25,655 nt of DNA from Betaproteobacteria bacterium (GTDB lineage: Bacteria; Pseudomonadota; Gammaproteobacteria; Burkholderiales; SG8-39), in assembly GCA_007280315.1 (NCBI GenBank), contig QYQC01000172.1, positions 1 to 25,655 of the forward strand, given 5' to 3'. The position numbers and the translations under genes were made by a program. Of this stretch, positions 14,328 through 22,323 are shown piece by piece; the first letter of the stretch is position 1; each line of letters begins with the position of its first letter. Below the pieces are notes generated by a model, which was not told where the DNA came from, ran no database searches, and saw only the letters and a list, made by a program, of their open reading frames with translations.

Positions 14328-14726
14328 ATGCGTCACCGCTTAGGACTGAGAAAACTCAATCGCACCAGCAGCCACCGCCTGGCAATGCTGCGCAATATGA
14401 CCAATTCACTGCTGAAGCACGAGGTGATCAAAACCACGCTGCCGAAGGCAAAAGAGTTGCGCCGCGTAGTCGAGCCGATGATCACGCTGGGCAAGATCGC
14501 GACCGTTGCCAACCGCCGTCTGGCGTTCAACCGCCTGCGCGATCGCGACGTGGTGACGAAGCTGTTCAATGAACTCGGCCCGCGTTACGCCAAGCGCAAC
14601 GGTGGCTACCTGCGTATCCTCAAGTATGGATTTCGACAAGGCGACAACGCGCCGATGGCCCTGGTCGAACTGATGGACCGTCCCGAACCCGTGGAAGGCG
14701 CATCAGTTGCCGAGGCCAAGTCCTAG
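14328..14726 (+). CDS. rplQ: 50S ribosomal protein L17, last gene of the ribosomal cluster
   Basis: L17 lies near the exit tunnel. The 132-residue product starts MRHRLGLRKLNRTSSHRLAM and contains LLKHEVIKTTLPKAKELRR and ITLGK, all diagnostic. The C-terminus (PEPVEGASVAEAKS) is slightly longer than in E. coli (127). The terminator starts 18 bp after the stop, so this gene closes the roughly 14-kb transcriptional cluster. Confidence 0.98.
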   Translation: MRHRLGLRKLNRTSSHRLAMLRNMTNSLLKHEVIKTTLPKAKELRRVVEPMITLGKIATVANRRLAFNRLRDRDVVTKLFNELGPRYAKRNGGYLRILKYGFRQGDNAPMALVELMDRPEPVEGASVAEAKS

Positions 14727-14744
14727 ACAAGGCTTGATGCCACG

Positions 14745-14772
14745 AAAAAGCCGGCGAGTGCGCCGGCTTTTT
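14745..14772 (+). terminator. Intrinsic terminator of the S10-spc-alpha cluster
   Basis: AAAAAGCCGGCG (14745-14756) pairs perfectly with CGCCGGCTTTTT (14761-14772) around AGTG. The GC stem is followed by TTTTTGCTTT, a classical Rho-independent terminator. The A-run on the left gives a T-run on the other strand, so it could work in both directions. Confidence 0.93.
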
Positions 14773-14784
14773 GCTTTCTAGGGC

Positions 14785-14790
14785 TACAAT
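14785..14790 (+). promoter_or_regulatory. -10 box for a leaderless transcript of the DUF62 gene
   Basis: TACAAT at 14785-14790 ends 6 bp before the ATG at 14797. With usual -10 to start-site spacing the transcript would begin at or next to the A of the ATG. No Shine-Dalgarno sequence is present. The -35 region would fall in the terminator stem, and no good -35 word is visible. Confidence 0.55.
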
Positions 14791-14796
14791 CTGCTC

Positions 14797-15528
14797 ATGG
14801 CGATCGTGCTATTCACCGATTTCGGTTCCAGCGACGTCTACGTCGGCCAGGTGAAGGAGGCGCTGCAGCGGCTGGCACCGCCGATCGCGGTCATCGACCT
14901 GCTGCACGATGCGCCGGCGTTCAATGTGCGCGCGAGCGCGCACCTGCTGGCCGCGATGGTCGGAAATTTCGGCGAAGACAGCGTATTCTTCTGCGTCGTC
15001 GATCCTGGCGTCGGCGGCGCGCGCAACGCGGTGCTGATGCAAGCCGATGCGCGCTGGTACGTCGGTCCGGACAACGGGCTGCTTTCGGTGGTTGGAGCAC
15101 GCGCCGTCAAGGGCCATTGCGCTCGCATCCTTTGGCGGCCGGAGCAACTCTCGGCTTCGTTTCACGGACGCGACTTGTTCGCGCCAGTGGCTGCGACGCT
15201 AGCGGTACAGGGCGGATTGCCCAAGACCTGGTTCGAGCATAGCGACGGACTGGATGTCGAGTTCGGCGGCGACGACCTGCCGGAAATCATTTACATCGAC
15301 CACTACGGCAACGCGCACACTGGCATCCGCGCGAGCGGGATCCCGCGCGATGCGCGCCTTGTGCTCGGCGAGGCGCAGCTTGCGTTTGCGCGCGTCTATT
15401 CGGAGGCCTCCAAAGGCGCTGCCTTCTGGTATGAAAACAGCCTGGGCCTGGTGGAGATCGCGGTCAACTGTGGCAGCGCGGCACAACAACTGTGTCTAAA
15501 GATCGGCGATAGCCTGGATTGGGCATGA
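14797..15528 (+). CDS. SAM hydroxide adenosyltransferase (DUF62 / fluorinase-related family)
   Basis: Members of this family hydrolyse S-adenosylmethionine to adenosine and methionine, using a water/hydroxide held by a conserved Asp-Arg-His set; the halogenases FlA and SalL are relatives. The 243-residue product starts AIVLFTDFGSSDVYVGQVK (TDFG at 7-10), has VVDPGVGG at 67-74, GPDNGLL at 90-96 and FHGRDLFAP at 122-130, the last containing His123, Arg125 and Asp126. Hydrolase rather than halogenase function is inferred because the long loop of fluorinases is not apparent. It follows the ribosomal terminator by 24 bp and is read alone, converging on the next gene. Confidence 0.88.
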   Translation: MAIVLFTDFGSSDVYVGQVKEALQRLAPPIAVIDLLHDAPAFNVRASAHLLAAMVGNFGEDSVFFCVVDPGVGGARNAVLMQADARWYVGPDNGLLSVVGARAVKGHCARILWRPEQLSASFHGRDLFAPVAATLAVQGGLPKTWFEHSDGLDVEFGGDDLPEIIYIDHYGNAHTGIRASGIPRDARLVLGEAQLAFARVYSEASKGAAFWYENSLGLVEIAVNCGSAAQQLCLKIGDSLDWA

Positions 15529-15580
15529 CGTTCTGAGCCTGAGTACGCGGCACTAACACGCTACCCGCGCCCGGCGAACA

Positions 15581-16072
15581 TCATTTGAGCGCTGCGGCGC
15601 CTGCGACAGCAACCTGGCCGTCTTGCGCGTACGATCCTCCGGAAACGCCGATCGCGCCCACAATCCTGCCTTCAATTACGAGTGGGACTCCGCCCTCGGC
15701 GGCGACCACTCCCGGCAGACTGAGGTAGCGCAGTCCGACACCGGCGGCCGCAACGTCGTCCTGGAAAGCTTTTGTCGCCCGTTTGAACATCGCCGCCGAG
15801 CGTGCCTTGGCCGGGGCCATGTCCTGCGCCGCATTCTGCGTGCCGTCCATGCGTTCGAAGTACACGAGAACGCCCGCAGGGTCGGTAATGGCGACCGCCA
15901 TCGTCCACTTGTTTTTTACCGCCTCGGTAAGTGCAGCAGCACTTACTTTCTTTGCATTATCGCTGGAAATAGGAATGCCGTAGGGCAGCGCCTGCGCGGA
16001 GACTTGAAAAGCAGACGTCAGGAGCAATGCGGCGATTGTTGTCTGGACGGCTAACTTCAGTGTCGATCTCAT
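15581..16072 (-). CDS. Secreted GlcG/HbpS-family (DUF336) protein
   Basis: The 163-residue product resembles GlcG/HbpS, a fold linked in some species to haem binding or oxidative stress sensing and often found near glycolate or small-acid genes. A signal peptide is visible (MRSTLKLAVQTTIAALLLTS with a VSA cleavage site at about residue 26), so it should be periplasmic. The core contains VAITDPAGVLVYFERMDGTQ and the glycine-rich VGAIGVSGGSYAQDG near the end. I chose the ATG at 16072, with AGGGAGG just upstream, over a start ten codons earlier. A TATACT -10-like box lies about 46 bp upstream. Ligand and role are unknown. Confidence 0.85.
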   Translation of the reverse strand: MRSTLKLAVQTTIAALLLTSAFQVSAQALPYGIPISSDNAKKVSAAALTEAVKNKWTMAVAITDPAGVLVYFERMDGTQNAAQDMAPAKARSAAMFKRATKAFQDDVAAAGVGLRYLSLPGVVAAEGGVPLVIEGRIVGAIGVSGGSYAQDGQVAVAGAAALK

Positions 16073-16117
16073 GTTTTTCCTCCCTGGTAGATTGCTGGTC
16101 AAGTCCTTGCCCGTTCC

Positions 16118-16123
16118 AGTATA
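16118..16123 (-). promoter_or_regulatory. -10-like box upstream of the GlcG/HbpS-family gene
   Basis: On the - strand TATACT occurs 46 bp before the start codon within a 156-bp gap. No convincing -35 hexamer is seen at 16-18 bp. It would give this gene its own transcript, separate from the glycerate kinase gene behind it. Confidence 0.35.
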
Positions 16124-16228
16124 GCCGCGACGAGCATCCTGCCGCCCGCACGTCGCCTGATTTCATCAGTTCAGCAACGCGATCACTTACCGACCTGCGT
16201 GGCATTAACGCGATTACTGGAGCGCACC

Positions 16229-17500
16229 TTATAGCACAAGAATCACCCGGTAATCATTGACGTTGGTCCGGGTCGGGCCGGTTACCACCAGGTCGTCCAG
16301 AGGCTCAAAGAAACTGTAACCGTCGTTGTTCGCCAACAGTTTCTTTCCGGAGATGCCGGCCGCTGCGGCGCGCCCAAGCGAGTGAGGCGCAAGCACCGCG
16401 CCGGCGTTGTCTTCCGAGCCGTCGATGCCGTCGGTATCGCAGGCGAGGGCGTGGACGCCGGCCATGCCTTCCAGTTCGATGGCAAGCGACAGCAGGAACT
16501 CCGAGCAGCGCCCGCCGCGGCCGTTGCCGCGCACCGTGACCGTGCATTCACCGCCGGAAATCAGCGCCAGTGGCGGTTTGAACGGTTCGCCGTGCATGCG
16601 GATCTGCCGCGCCAGCGCGGCGTAGACCTTGGCGACCTCGCTTGCTTCGCCGGTAACGCTGTCGCCCAACACTACGGGCGTGATGCTCTGGGCGCTGAAG
16701 AAGGATGCCGCGGCCTGCAGCGAGCCCTGTGCCGTCGCTATCACCCGGTTCTCCACCCGCTTGAACAGTTTGTCGCCCGGCTTGGGCGTTTCGGCGGTTT
16801 CGCCGCGCGCGCCGCGCGCAAGATGCGCCGCCACCGCCGCCGGTGCTTTGATGCCGTAGCGCACGATGATGTCCAGCGCATCCTGATAGGTGCTCGGGTC
16901 GGGCGCGCAGGGCCCGGAGCCGATATGCGTAGGGTCGTCGCCGGTCACGTCGGAAATGATCAATGCCAGTACCCGTGCCTTGCACGCTGCGGCGAGCCTG
17001 CCGCCCTGGATGCTGGAAAGGTGCTTGCGCACCACGTTCATGTCCTGAATCGGGGCACCGCAGCGCAGCAGCTCCTTTGTCGTGGCCCTGAGATCGTCCA
17101 TGCATATGCCGTCGACGGGCAAGCTGAGGAGGCTGGAGCCGCCGCCAGACACCAGCGCCAGCAGTAGGTCGTTCTGACCCAGGGTTTTCGCGCGCCGCAG
17201 GATTTCCTGCGCCGCCTTCACGCCGCTTTCGTCCGGAACCGGATGGCCCGCCTCTATGACTTTAATCCTGTTTGTCAGCAATCCGTGCCGGTAGCGCGTG
17301 ATAGCAAGCCCGTCCAGCGGCGCTGCCGAAGGCCAGTGCTGTTCCACCGCAAGCGCCATGGCGGCGGCGGCCTTGCCTGCGCCGACCACCAGTGTCTTGC
17401 CCTGCGGCGGCTGCGGCAGATGCGCGGGCAGAATCTTCAGCGCATCGGCGGCACCCACCGCTGCGTGAAAGCTTTCAATGAGCAGTGTGCGCGGATCCAT
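16229..17500 (-). CDS. Glycerate 2-kinase, MOFRL family (DUF4147)
   Basis: This family phosphorylates D-glycerate to 2-phosphoglycerate, feeding products of glyoxylate, tartrate or serine breakdown into glycolysis; older annotations call it TtuD or hydroxypyruvate reductase. The 423-residue product has the DUF4147 part with VGAGKAAAAM (Lys43), SGGGSSLLSLP (118-128) and SDVTGDDPTHIGSGP (183-197), and the C-terminal MOFRL part with ISGGECTVTVRGNGRGGRCSE (here 314-334, quoted in part) and the ending GPTRTNVND. Length is normal. It starts 19 bp after the hydrolase stop, so the two are probably cotranscribed. No clear Shine-Dalgarno site is seen. Confidence 0.9.
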   Translation of the reverse strand: MDPRTLLIESFHAAVGAADALKILPAHLPQPPQGKTLVVGAGKAAAAMALAVEQHWPSAAPLDGLAITRYRHGLLTNRIKVIEAGHPVPDESGVKAAQEILRRAKTLGQNDLLLALVSGGGSSLLSLPVDGICMDDLRATTKELLRCGAPIQDMNVVRKHLSSIQGGRLAAACKARVLALIISDVTGDDPTHIGSGPCAPDPSTYQDALDIIVRYGIKAPAAVAAHLARGARGETAETPKPGDKLFKRVENRVIATAQGSLQAAASFFSAQSITPVVLGDSVTGEASEVAKVYAALARQIRMHGEPFKPPLALISGGECTVTVRGNGRGGRCSEFLLSLAIELEGMAGVHALACDTDGIDGSEDNAGAVLAPHSLGRAAAAGISGKKLLANNDGYSFFEPLDDLVVTGPTRTNVNDYRVILVL

Positions 17501-17519
17501 GGCCGGTGACAGACGCAGA

Positions 17520-18368
17520 TCAGCGGGTCATCATGGCCATCGCGACCTTGAACAACGGGCTACCAGGATTCGCGAGTTCTTCGATCACGCTGAGGTGGTT
17601 GCAGTCGGGCATGGGAATATCGCCGGCGAACGCATAGCGCCAGGCTCTGGCGATGAGCGCGTTCTGGCGCTTGAATTCGTCGCTTTCCTTGCCGCCGACG
17701 GCGGTATAAAGCGGCGCGGTGGTCGCGGGCGGAATACTGACCGGGCTCAGTCTGCGCGCGAGCGCCTGGTCCAGCTTCAGGTCCACGTTCACGAACGGGG
17801 CGCGCACCAGCGGCTCCAGGTCGTAGATGCCGCTGATGGCAAGGCCGCCCTTCAATAGGTTGTAGGGCAGCTGCGGCATGTAAGTGTTCCAGCGCGCAGC
17901 GAGCATCATCGCCGTCAGGTGCCCGCCGGCGGAATGCCCGGCCAAGTACAGCCTTCCCGGATTGACGCCGTAGCGGGCGCCATAGTGCCAAAGCCAGGCG
18001 ATGGCGAGCAGGTTCTGTTTGACGATATCCTCGATTCCGACCTTGGGGCACAGCCCGTAGTTGGGGATCGCCAGGGTCACACCACGGCGATTGAACGCCG
18101 GGGCAAGATAGGAAAAATCGCTCTTGTCGAGCGAGCGCCAGTAACCGCCGTGAATGAACACCAGCAGCGCCTCGCTCTTGCCCTCGGCGGGGAAGATGTC
18201 GAGCTTTTCCGCGGCGCTTGCGCCGTAGGCAATATCCAGGCGGCAGGGCAGGCCGGCTCGCGCCGCTTGCGAGCGCGTCTTCCAGCGCTCGAATATCTGC
18301 GCATGATCGGGAATCATCGCGCGGGCGTTGTACTGCCGGTCGTAGTAGGCACTCGATGCATCTGTCAT
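17520..18368 (-). CDS. Alpha/beta hydrolase, arylformamidase/esterase-like
   Basis: The 282-residue product has the oxyanion-hole motif HGGYW (73-77), the nucleophile elbow GHSAGGHL with Ser146, an acid candidate near Asp230 and a His258 in CNHLSVIEEL. HGGYW is typical of the kynurenine formamidase (Bna7-like) and carboxylesterase group, but no other kynurenine pathway gene is nearby, so the substrate is open. There is no signal peptide, so it should be cytosolic. GGAG lies 8 bp before the start. It lies 67 bp after the GGDEF-EAL gene and 19 bp before the glycerate kinase gene. Confidence 0.82.
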   Translation of the reverse strand: MTDASSAYYDRQYNARAMIPDHAQIFERWKTRSQAARAGLPCRLDIAYGASAAEKLDIFPAEGKSEALLVFIHGGYWRSLDKSDFSYLAPAFNRRGVTLAIPNYGLCPKVGIEDIVKQNLLAIAWLWHYGARYGVNPGRLYLAGHSAGGHLTAMMLAARWNTYMPQLPYNLLKGGLAISGIYDLEPLVRAPFVNVDLKLDQALARRLSPVSIPPATTAPLYTAVGGKESDEFKRQNALIARAWRYAFAGDIPMPDCNHLSVIEELANPGSPLFKVAMAMMTR

Positions 18369-18435
18369 GCGACTTGCTCCGGAATGACCGCGTCGGCGAA
18401 TGCCTGAACCTTCGAGCCCAGGCGTAATCTTCGGC

Positions 18436-21405
18436 TTAACTATTCAATCCTTTTGGCCTCAAATCTCTGAGCTGGTCCCACAATTCGACCGCCTGGCCTC
18501 TGGCGAGCTCGTTGCGCACATACAGCGCCACGCGTTCATCCTCGATAAAGCTCGCCGAAGATCGCGCGACCAGGATCTTCTCCGGAAATTGCGGCCTGGC
18601 GATGACAAAGCCCTGCACGTAGTCGACGCCCGCCTCTGCGAGAGCCTCCACAGTCGCGAGGTCTTCGGCCCATTCCGCCACGCTTTTCATGCCGAGGTTA
18701 CGCGCAAGTTCGACGATCGCCTCGACGATGGCCAGATTCGCCGGGTGCGTATTGACCCCGACGACGAAGCTGCCGTCGATTTTCAGCGTATCGGCGCGCA
18801 GCTCCTTCAGATAGGAGAACGAGGTATATCCGGCGCCAAAATCGTCGAGCGCTACCTTGGCGCCGAAATCCCGCACCTTGTCGATGAAGCGCCGGGTGTT
18901 CTTCAGGTCGTGCAGCGCCACGCTTTCCGTTATCTCGATGCACAACTTGCTTACCGCGCGCCCATGCTGCGCCAGCATCGAGAACGCGTCGTGGATGAAG
19001 CGCTCGTCGTTCAGCGATGCTCCGCTCAGATTGATGCACGCGAACCGGGTGCGGTCCAGTTCGTCGTAATTCCGATCCAGCCACTCGAGCGCATTGGACA
19101 TGACCCAGCGATCGATCACCGCGCTGCGACCGTTGTTCTCGCCCGCGGAAATGACTTTCCCCGCTGAAGTGACGGTGTTGTCCTTCTGGCGCATCCTCAG
19201 CAGAATCTCGAAGTTCAGCGATTCATACGGTGCGCCGAGCGACATGATTGGTTGCATCACCAGGAACAGGCCTTCCGGAACCACCCCGGTTCCGAGGCGC
19301 TCGATCAGGCGCAACTCTTCCGCGCGTTCCTTGAATGTGGCCTCATTTTTCTCATATATAACCAAATTGGCGTTTATTCCTTTCTTCGCTTCACGGCATG
19401 CACGATCCGCCGCAGACAGCGCGTCCTTCACGTTGGTGCCGTGCGCAACCTCGATCAGTCCGATCGAGCCCCCGACCTGGAACGCCTTGTCTCCGATTTG
19501 ATACGGGGTGGCGCCGATGAAGTCGACAATGCCACGGCAGATCGCCGTTGCCGTGCGGATCGGCGTATTGCCGAATACGATCGCGAACTCGTCGCCACCG
19601 ACCCGTCCGATGCTGTGCCCGTCGGCCAGTATCTCGCGCACGCGATCGCATACCTGTTTCAGGATCTCATCGCCCGCTATGTGGCCGAACAGGTCGTTGA
19701 TCAGCTTGAACCGGTCCAGATCGAGGTAGGCCAGCGCCAGCGGCTGACCCTTCGCCGTGCCGTTCATTGCGCTCGCAAACGATTCCTCGATGCCATGCCG
19801 GTTCAGTACCCCGGTGAGCGGGTCGTTTTCCGCCAGAAACAGCAGCCGGGCGGTTGCCTTGGAGCGTTGCGTAATATCCTGCAGCGAGCCCTCGATCATG
19901 TCACCGGCCAACGACGCTTTGACCAGGAATTGTCTGGACTTCTCGTCATCGTTGACAGAGTCGCGCACTTCCAGTTCCTCGCCGGTCTTGCGCCATACCA
20001 TGTCCTGCAGCCGGGCCCATGCACCCGGTTCGAAACGGCCATGCCAGGTTTCGTTTCCGGCTCGTGAAAAGTCCACGCCCAGCATCTGTTGCAGCGCCGG
20101 GTTGCCGCGCAGAAAATTTCCCTGCGTATCCAGGGTGAACAGCCCGATCGGGATCGCCTCGTAGGTGCTGCGCAGTTCGGCCTCCGCACTGACGCGGCCC
20201 ATGCGTTCCTGGCGCATCTGTTCGGCGATTGCGAGCGCCGCCATCAGGCTGGAGGCAAGGGCTGCGGTAACGCTGTTGATCGCGCCGATCAGTCCCTTCA
20301 GGCCCAGCGCGGCGGAAACGACCTCGTAGAAGCTCGCGAACAGCACGATGCCGAGCGACGCGCCGTACCACATGGCCACTTTGGAACGGGTTACAAATAG
20401 GATGCGGACGATATAGAAGACCAGGACCACGATACTTACCGCGGTGCTGATCCACATGTAGGGAAGGAATTTTGCGAACGGCAGGGTCACGGACAATAGC
20501 AGCAGCGGGAGGCACGACCACTGGGCGAATCGCAGCAGCTGCAGATAGCCCACCCGGTTCAGGTCTTCCTTGAATATCTTGCTGAACAGGGTGATGGTAA
20601 GGGTGTAATACGCGGCAGTGGTCAGGCTGCGGGTGAGCAGGATCCAGTTTGGCGGTATGGTCCGCTCCAGCCATTGGGTGTCCCATCCGGCCGAGATCGT
20701 CGCCAGGCGAAGATTGACCATCAGCCAGGCCGCGAACAGCACATAGATCCATTCGCGGTTGATGATCGCGGTGAGCAGCACGAACAGCGAGAGAACGATC
20801 AGGCCCCCGTCCAGAAGCCCCGAATCGCGATGAAATTTCTGAATCGAAATCTCCAGCTCGGCCGCCGGCCATTGCAGCACGGACAGGCGCCCCGGTCCTG
20901 CAAATACGGCCCTGCACAAAATCGTCTGCGCGGCCTTTGGCTGGCCCAGTTCGAGTACGAATCCGGCCTTTCCCAGCCGCATCTGACCGCTCGAGTCTTC
21001 GCGGTCAGCGCTTCCCAGCGGATTCTGGCTGCCCGCGGACCAGCAGGTTGTCGCGAAAGCATGCCGTGACGGAAGCTCCACGTCCACCAATTCATTCTTG
21101 CTTGACGGACGAACGTTGAAACTAAACCAGAATGGTGCCTCAGATAGTTTCGTATCATGGTACGGAACGGCTGGCTGGTCGCTCAATTTCTCCAGGGCCT
21201 GGGCCGGCTTCAGCGCATCGTCGCTTTGTTCGAAAACGCGGAACTCGATCCTGCGACCGCCGCCTTCGGTGTACTGCTTATCCAGCGTCAGCAGTGCGAA
21301 CAGCGACATAACTGCGATTACGACGGGCACGGCGTAAGCCGACAGTCCGTACAACAGCGCGTCTAGCGCCGCATTGGCGCGATTCGTCCATCCCGGCCGA
21401 AACAT
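18436..21405 (-). CDS. Membrane sensor with PAS, GGDEF and EAL domains (c-di-GMP turnover)
   Basis: The 989-residue product has a first helix at about 22-42, a periplasmic beta-rich part to about 195, then a block of about seven hydrophobic helices to about 390, resembling 7TMR-DISM sensors. A PAS-like segment follows (about 408-510), then GGDEF (about 525-690) with DLDRFKLINDLFGH and an intact GGDEF at 603-607, and EAL (about 700-945). The RxxD inhibitory site before GGDEF is missing. The EAL signature is EIL (733-735), but the catalytic Glu and the NLSG, ITES, DDFGAGY, LKID, AEW and VQGF blocks remain, so both activities are plausible. I prefer ATG 21405, with GAGG 6 bp upstream, over ATG 21420. 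Confidence 0.9.
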   Translation of the reverse strand: MFRPGWTNRANAALDALLYGLSAYAVPVVIAVMSLFALLTLDKQYTEGGGRRIEFRVFEQSDDALKPAQALEKLSDQPAVPYHDTKLSEAPFWFSFNVRPSSKNELVDVELPSRHAFATTCWSAGSQNPLGSADREDSSGQMRLGKAGFVLELGQPKAAQTILCRAVFAGPGRLSVLQWPAAELEISIQKFHRDSGLLDGGLIVLSLFVLLTAIINREWIYVLFAAWLMVNLRLATISAGWDTQWLERTIPPNWILLTRSLTTAAYYTLTITLFSKIFKEDLNRVGYLQLLRFAQWSCLPLLLLSVTLPFAKFLPYMWISTAVSIVVLVFYIVRILFVTRSKVAMWYGASLGIVLFASFYEVVSAALGLKGLIGAINSVTAALASSLMAALAIAEQMRQERMGRVSAEAELRSTYEAIPIGLFTLDTQGNFLRGNPALQQMLGVDFSRAGNETWHGRFEPGAWARLQDMVWRKTGEELEVRDSVNDDEKSRQFLVKASLAGDMIEGSLQDITQRSKATARLLFLAENDPLTGVLNRHGIEESFASAMNGTAKGQPLALAYLDLDRFKLINDLFGHIAGDEILKQVCDRVREILADGHSIGRVGGDEFAIVFGNTPIRTATAICRGIVDFIGATPYQIGDKAFQVGGSIGLIEVAHGTNVKDALSAADRACREAKKGINANLVIYEKNEATFKERAEELRLIERLGTGVVPEGLFLVMQPIMSLGAPYESLNFEILLRMRQKDNTVTSAGKVISAGENNGRSAVIDRWVMSNALEWLDRNYDELDRTRFACINLSGASLNDERFIHDAFSMLAQHGRAVSKLCIEITESVALHDLKNTRRFIDKVRDFGAKVALDDFGAGYTSFSYLKELRADTLKIDGSFVVGVNTHPANLAIVEAIVELARNLGMKSVAEWAEDLATVEALAEAGVDYVQGFVIARPQFPEKILVARSSASFIEDERVALYVRNELARGQAVELWDQLRDLRPKGLNS

Positions 21406-21505
21406 GGTGGACCTCGGCATTGGTCAAATCGGTCCGCAAAGCGAAGTCCCCATGATACGCGATTTGACGCTGCTACCCAGGTTCAAACGGCTGACATTGC
21501 CTCCC

Positions 21506-21542
21506 AAAAACAGGCGGCGGCGTGCTTTCCACGCCCGCCGCC
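21506..21542 (-). terminator. Intrinsic terminator of the FeeM-like gene
   Basis: On the - strand a GC-rich stem (arms at 21530-21542 and 21513-21524, loop GAAAG, one bulged base) is followed by TGTTTTTGGG. It lies 8 bp after the stop of the acyltransferase gene and about 100 bp before the GGDEF-EAL start, so it should separate the two transcripts. Confidence 0.8.
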
Positions 21543-21549
21543 GCTTCCG

Positions 21550-22323
21550 TTACGCACCGGCAACCGCCCTGCGCTGCAAATTGGCCGGATTTACCGTGTG
21601 ACTCCAGGCGGAAAAATCGGCATCGCTCAAATCGATATCGGGGTGCTGCGTTTCGAACACGAATTTGAACAGCGGGTGACGTGCATCGGCCCACCTTTCT
21701 TCCGCCGTGCCCACTTCGAAAGCGAGCACCCGATGCGGGATGTTATTGCCGTGGCGCATGGGAATGAATTGTCCCGGGAACAGGTCCTGGAACAGAAGCG
21801 CTTCATATTGCCGGTCCAACGGCGGTCTGGCGGCAATGACCATCCAGTCGATGTTTGCTTCCTGACAGTAAAGAAAGAATGCCTTGAACAATGTGGTCTT
21901 GACCACCCGTCCGGTGTGGCCCAGCGCGACGCCCAAACGGGTGGCTTCGGCCATGCTTCTTCCCTCCAGCCACGACGGAAGTTCGACCGACCCCGCGATG
22001 GCGAGATCCTTGAACCGATTGGTCTGGATTCGCATGGTGCCAAGGGGCGATCCATCCATCCGCGACTCGGCCAGCAGCACAACCGAGCCCGGGTCGTTAT
22101 CGTTGGGTTCAGGCGCGCAAAGCTTGGCAGCGAATTCGGGCACATGGCGCGCGTAAGCCGCCTGGCGAATCGCGACCGCCTTGTCCAGCGCGCCGCTGTC
22201 GCGCACCACGCGGATCGTGAATGGCAGACGTTCCTCGGTCACGCGCATTCCGGCCAACGCCGATTCCACAATGCCGGCAGCGTAGGCATGGTTCATTACC
22301 CCTGCATCATCTAGCGATTTCAT
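21550..22323 (-). CDS. FeeM/LuxI-like N-acyltransferase (N-acyl amino acid synthase type)
   Basis: The 257-residue product has the GNAT-like layout of the FeeM and LuxI acyl-ACP-dependent synthases, close to the PEP-CTERM/exosortase-associated acyltransferases. Visible pieces are RQAAYARHVPEF (53-64), a strand pair with VVLLAESRMDGSPLGTMRI (81-99), and EATRLGVALG (126-135), which matches the ExxRxxV motif of autoinducer synthases. FeeM-type enzymes join a fatty acyl group from acyl-ACP to an amino acid; the product here is unknown. No exosortase or receptor gene lies beside it. GGGAG precedes the ATG by about 8 bp. It has its own terminator and a long AT-rich upstream region. Confidence 0.75.
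   Translation of the reverse strand: MKSLDDAGVMNHAYAAGIVESALAGMRVTEERLPFTIRVVRDSGALDKAVAIRQAAYARHVPEFAAKLCAPEPNDNDPGSVVLLAESRMDGSPLGTMRIQTNRFKDLAIAGSVELPSWLEGRSMAEATRLGVALGHTGRVVKTTLFKAFFLYCQEANIDWMVIAARPPLDRQYEALLFQDLFPGQFIPMRHGNNIPHRVLAFEVGTAEERWADARHPLFKFVFETQHPDIDLSDADFSAWSHTVNPANLQRRAVAGA

Noticed and set aside
14785..14799. Read-through from rplQ as the only source of DUF62 mRNA
   Set aside because: A strong terminator separates them and a -10 box stands at the right place for an independent start, so read-through is unlikely to be the main source.
16382..17167. A 261-codon + strand frame opposite the glycerate kinase gene
   Set aside because: The kinase frame has clear family motifs throughout; the opposite frame has none.
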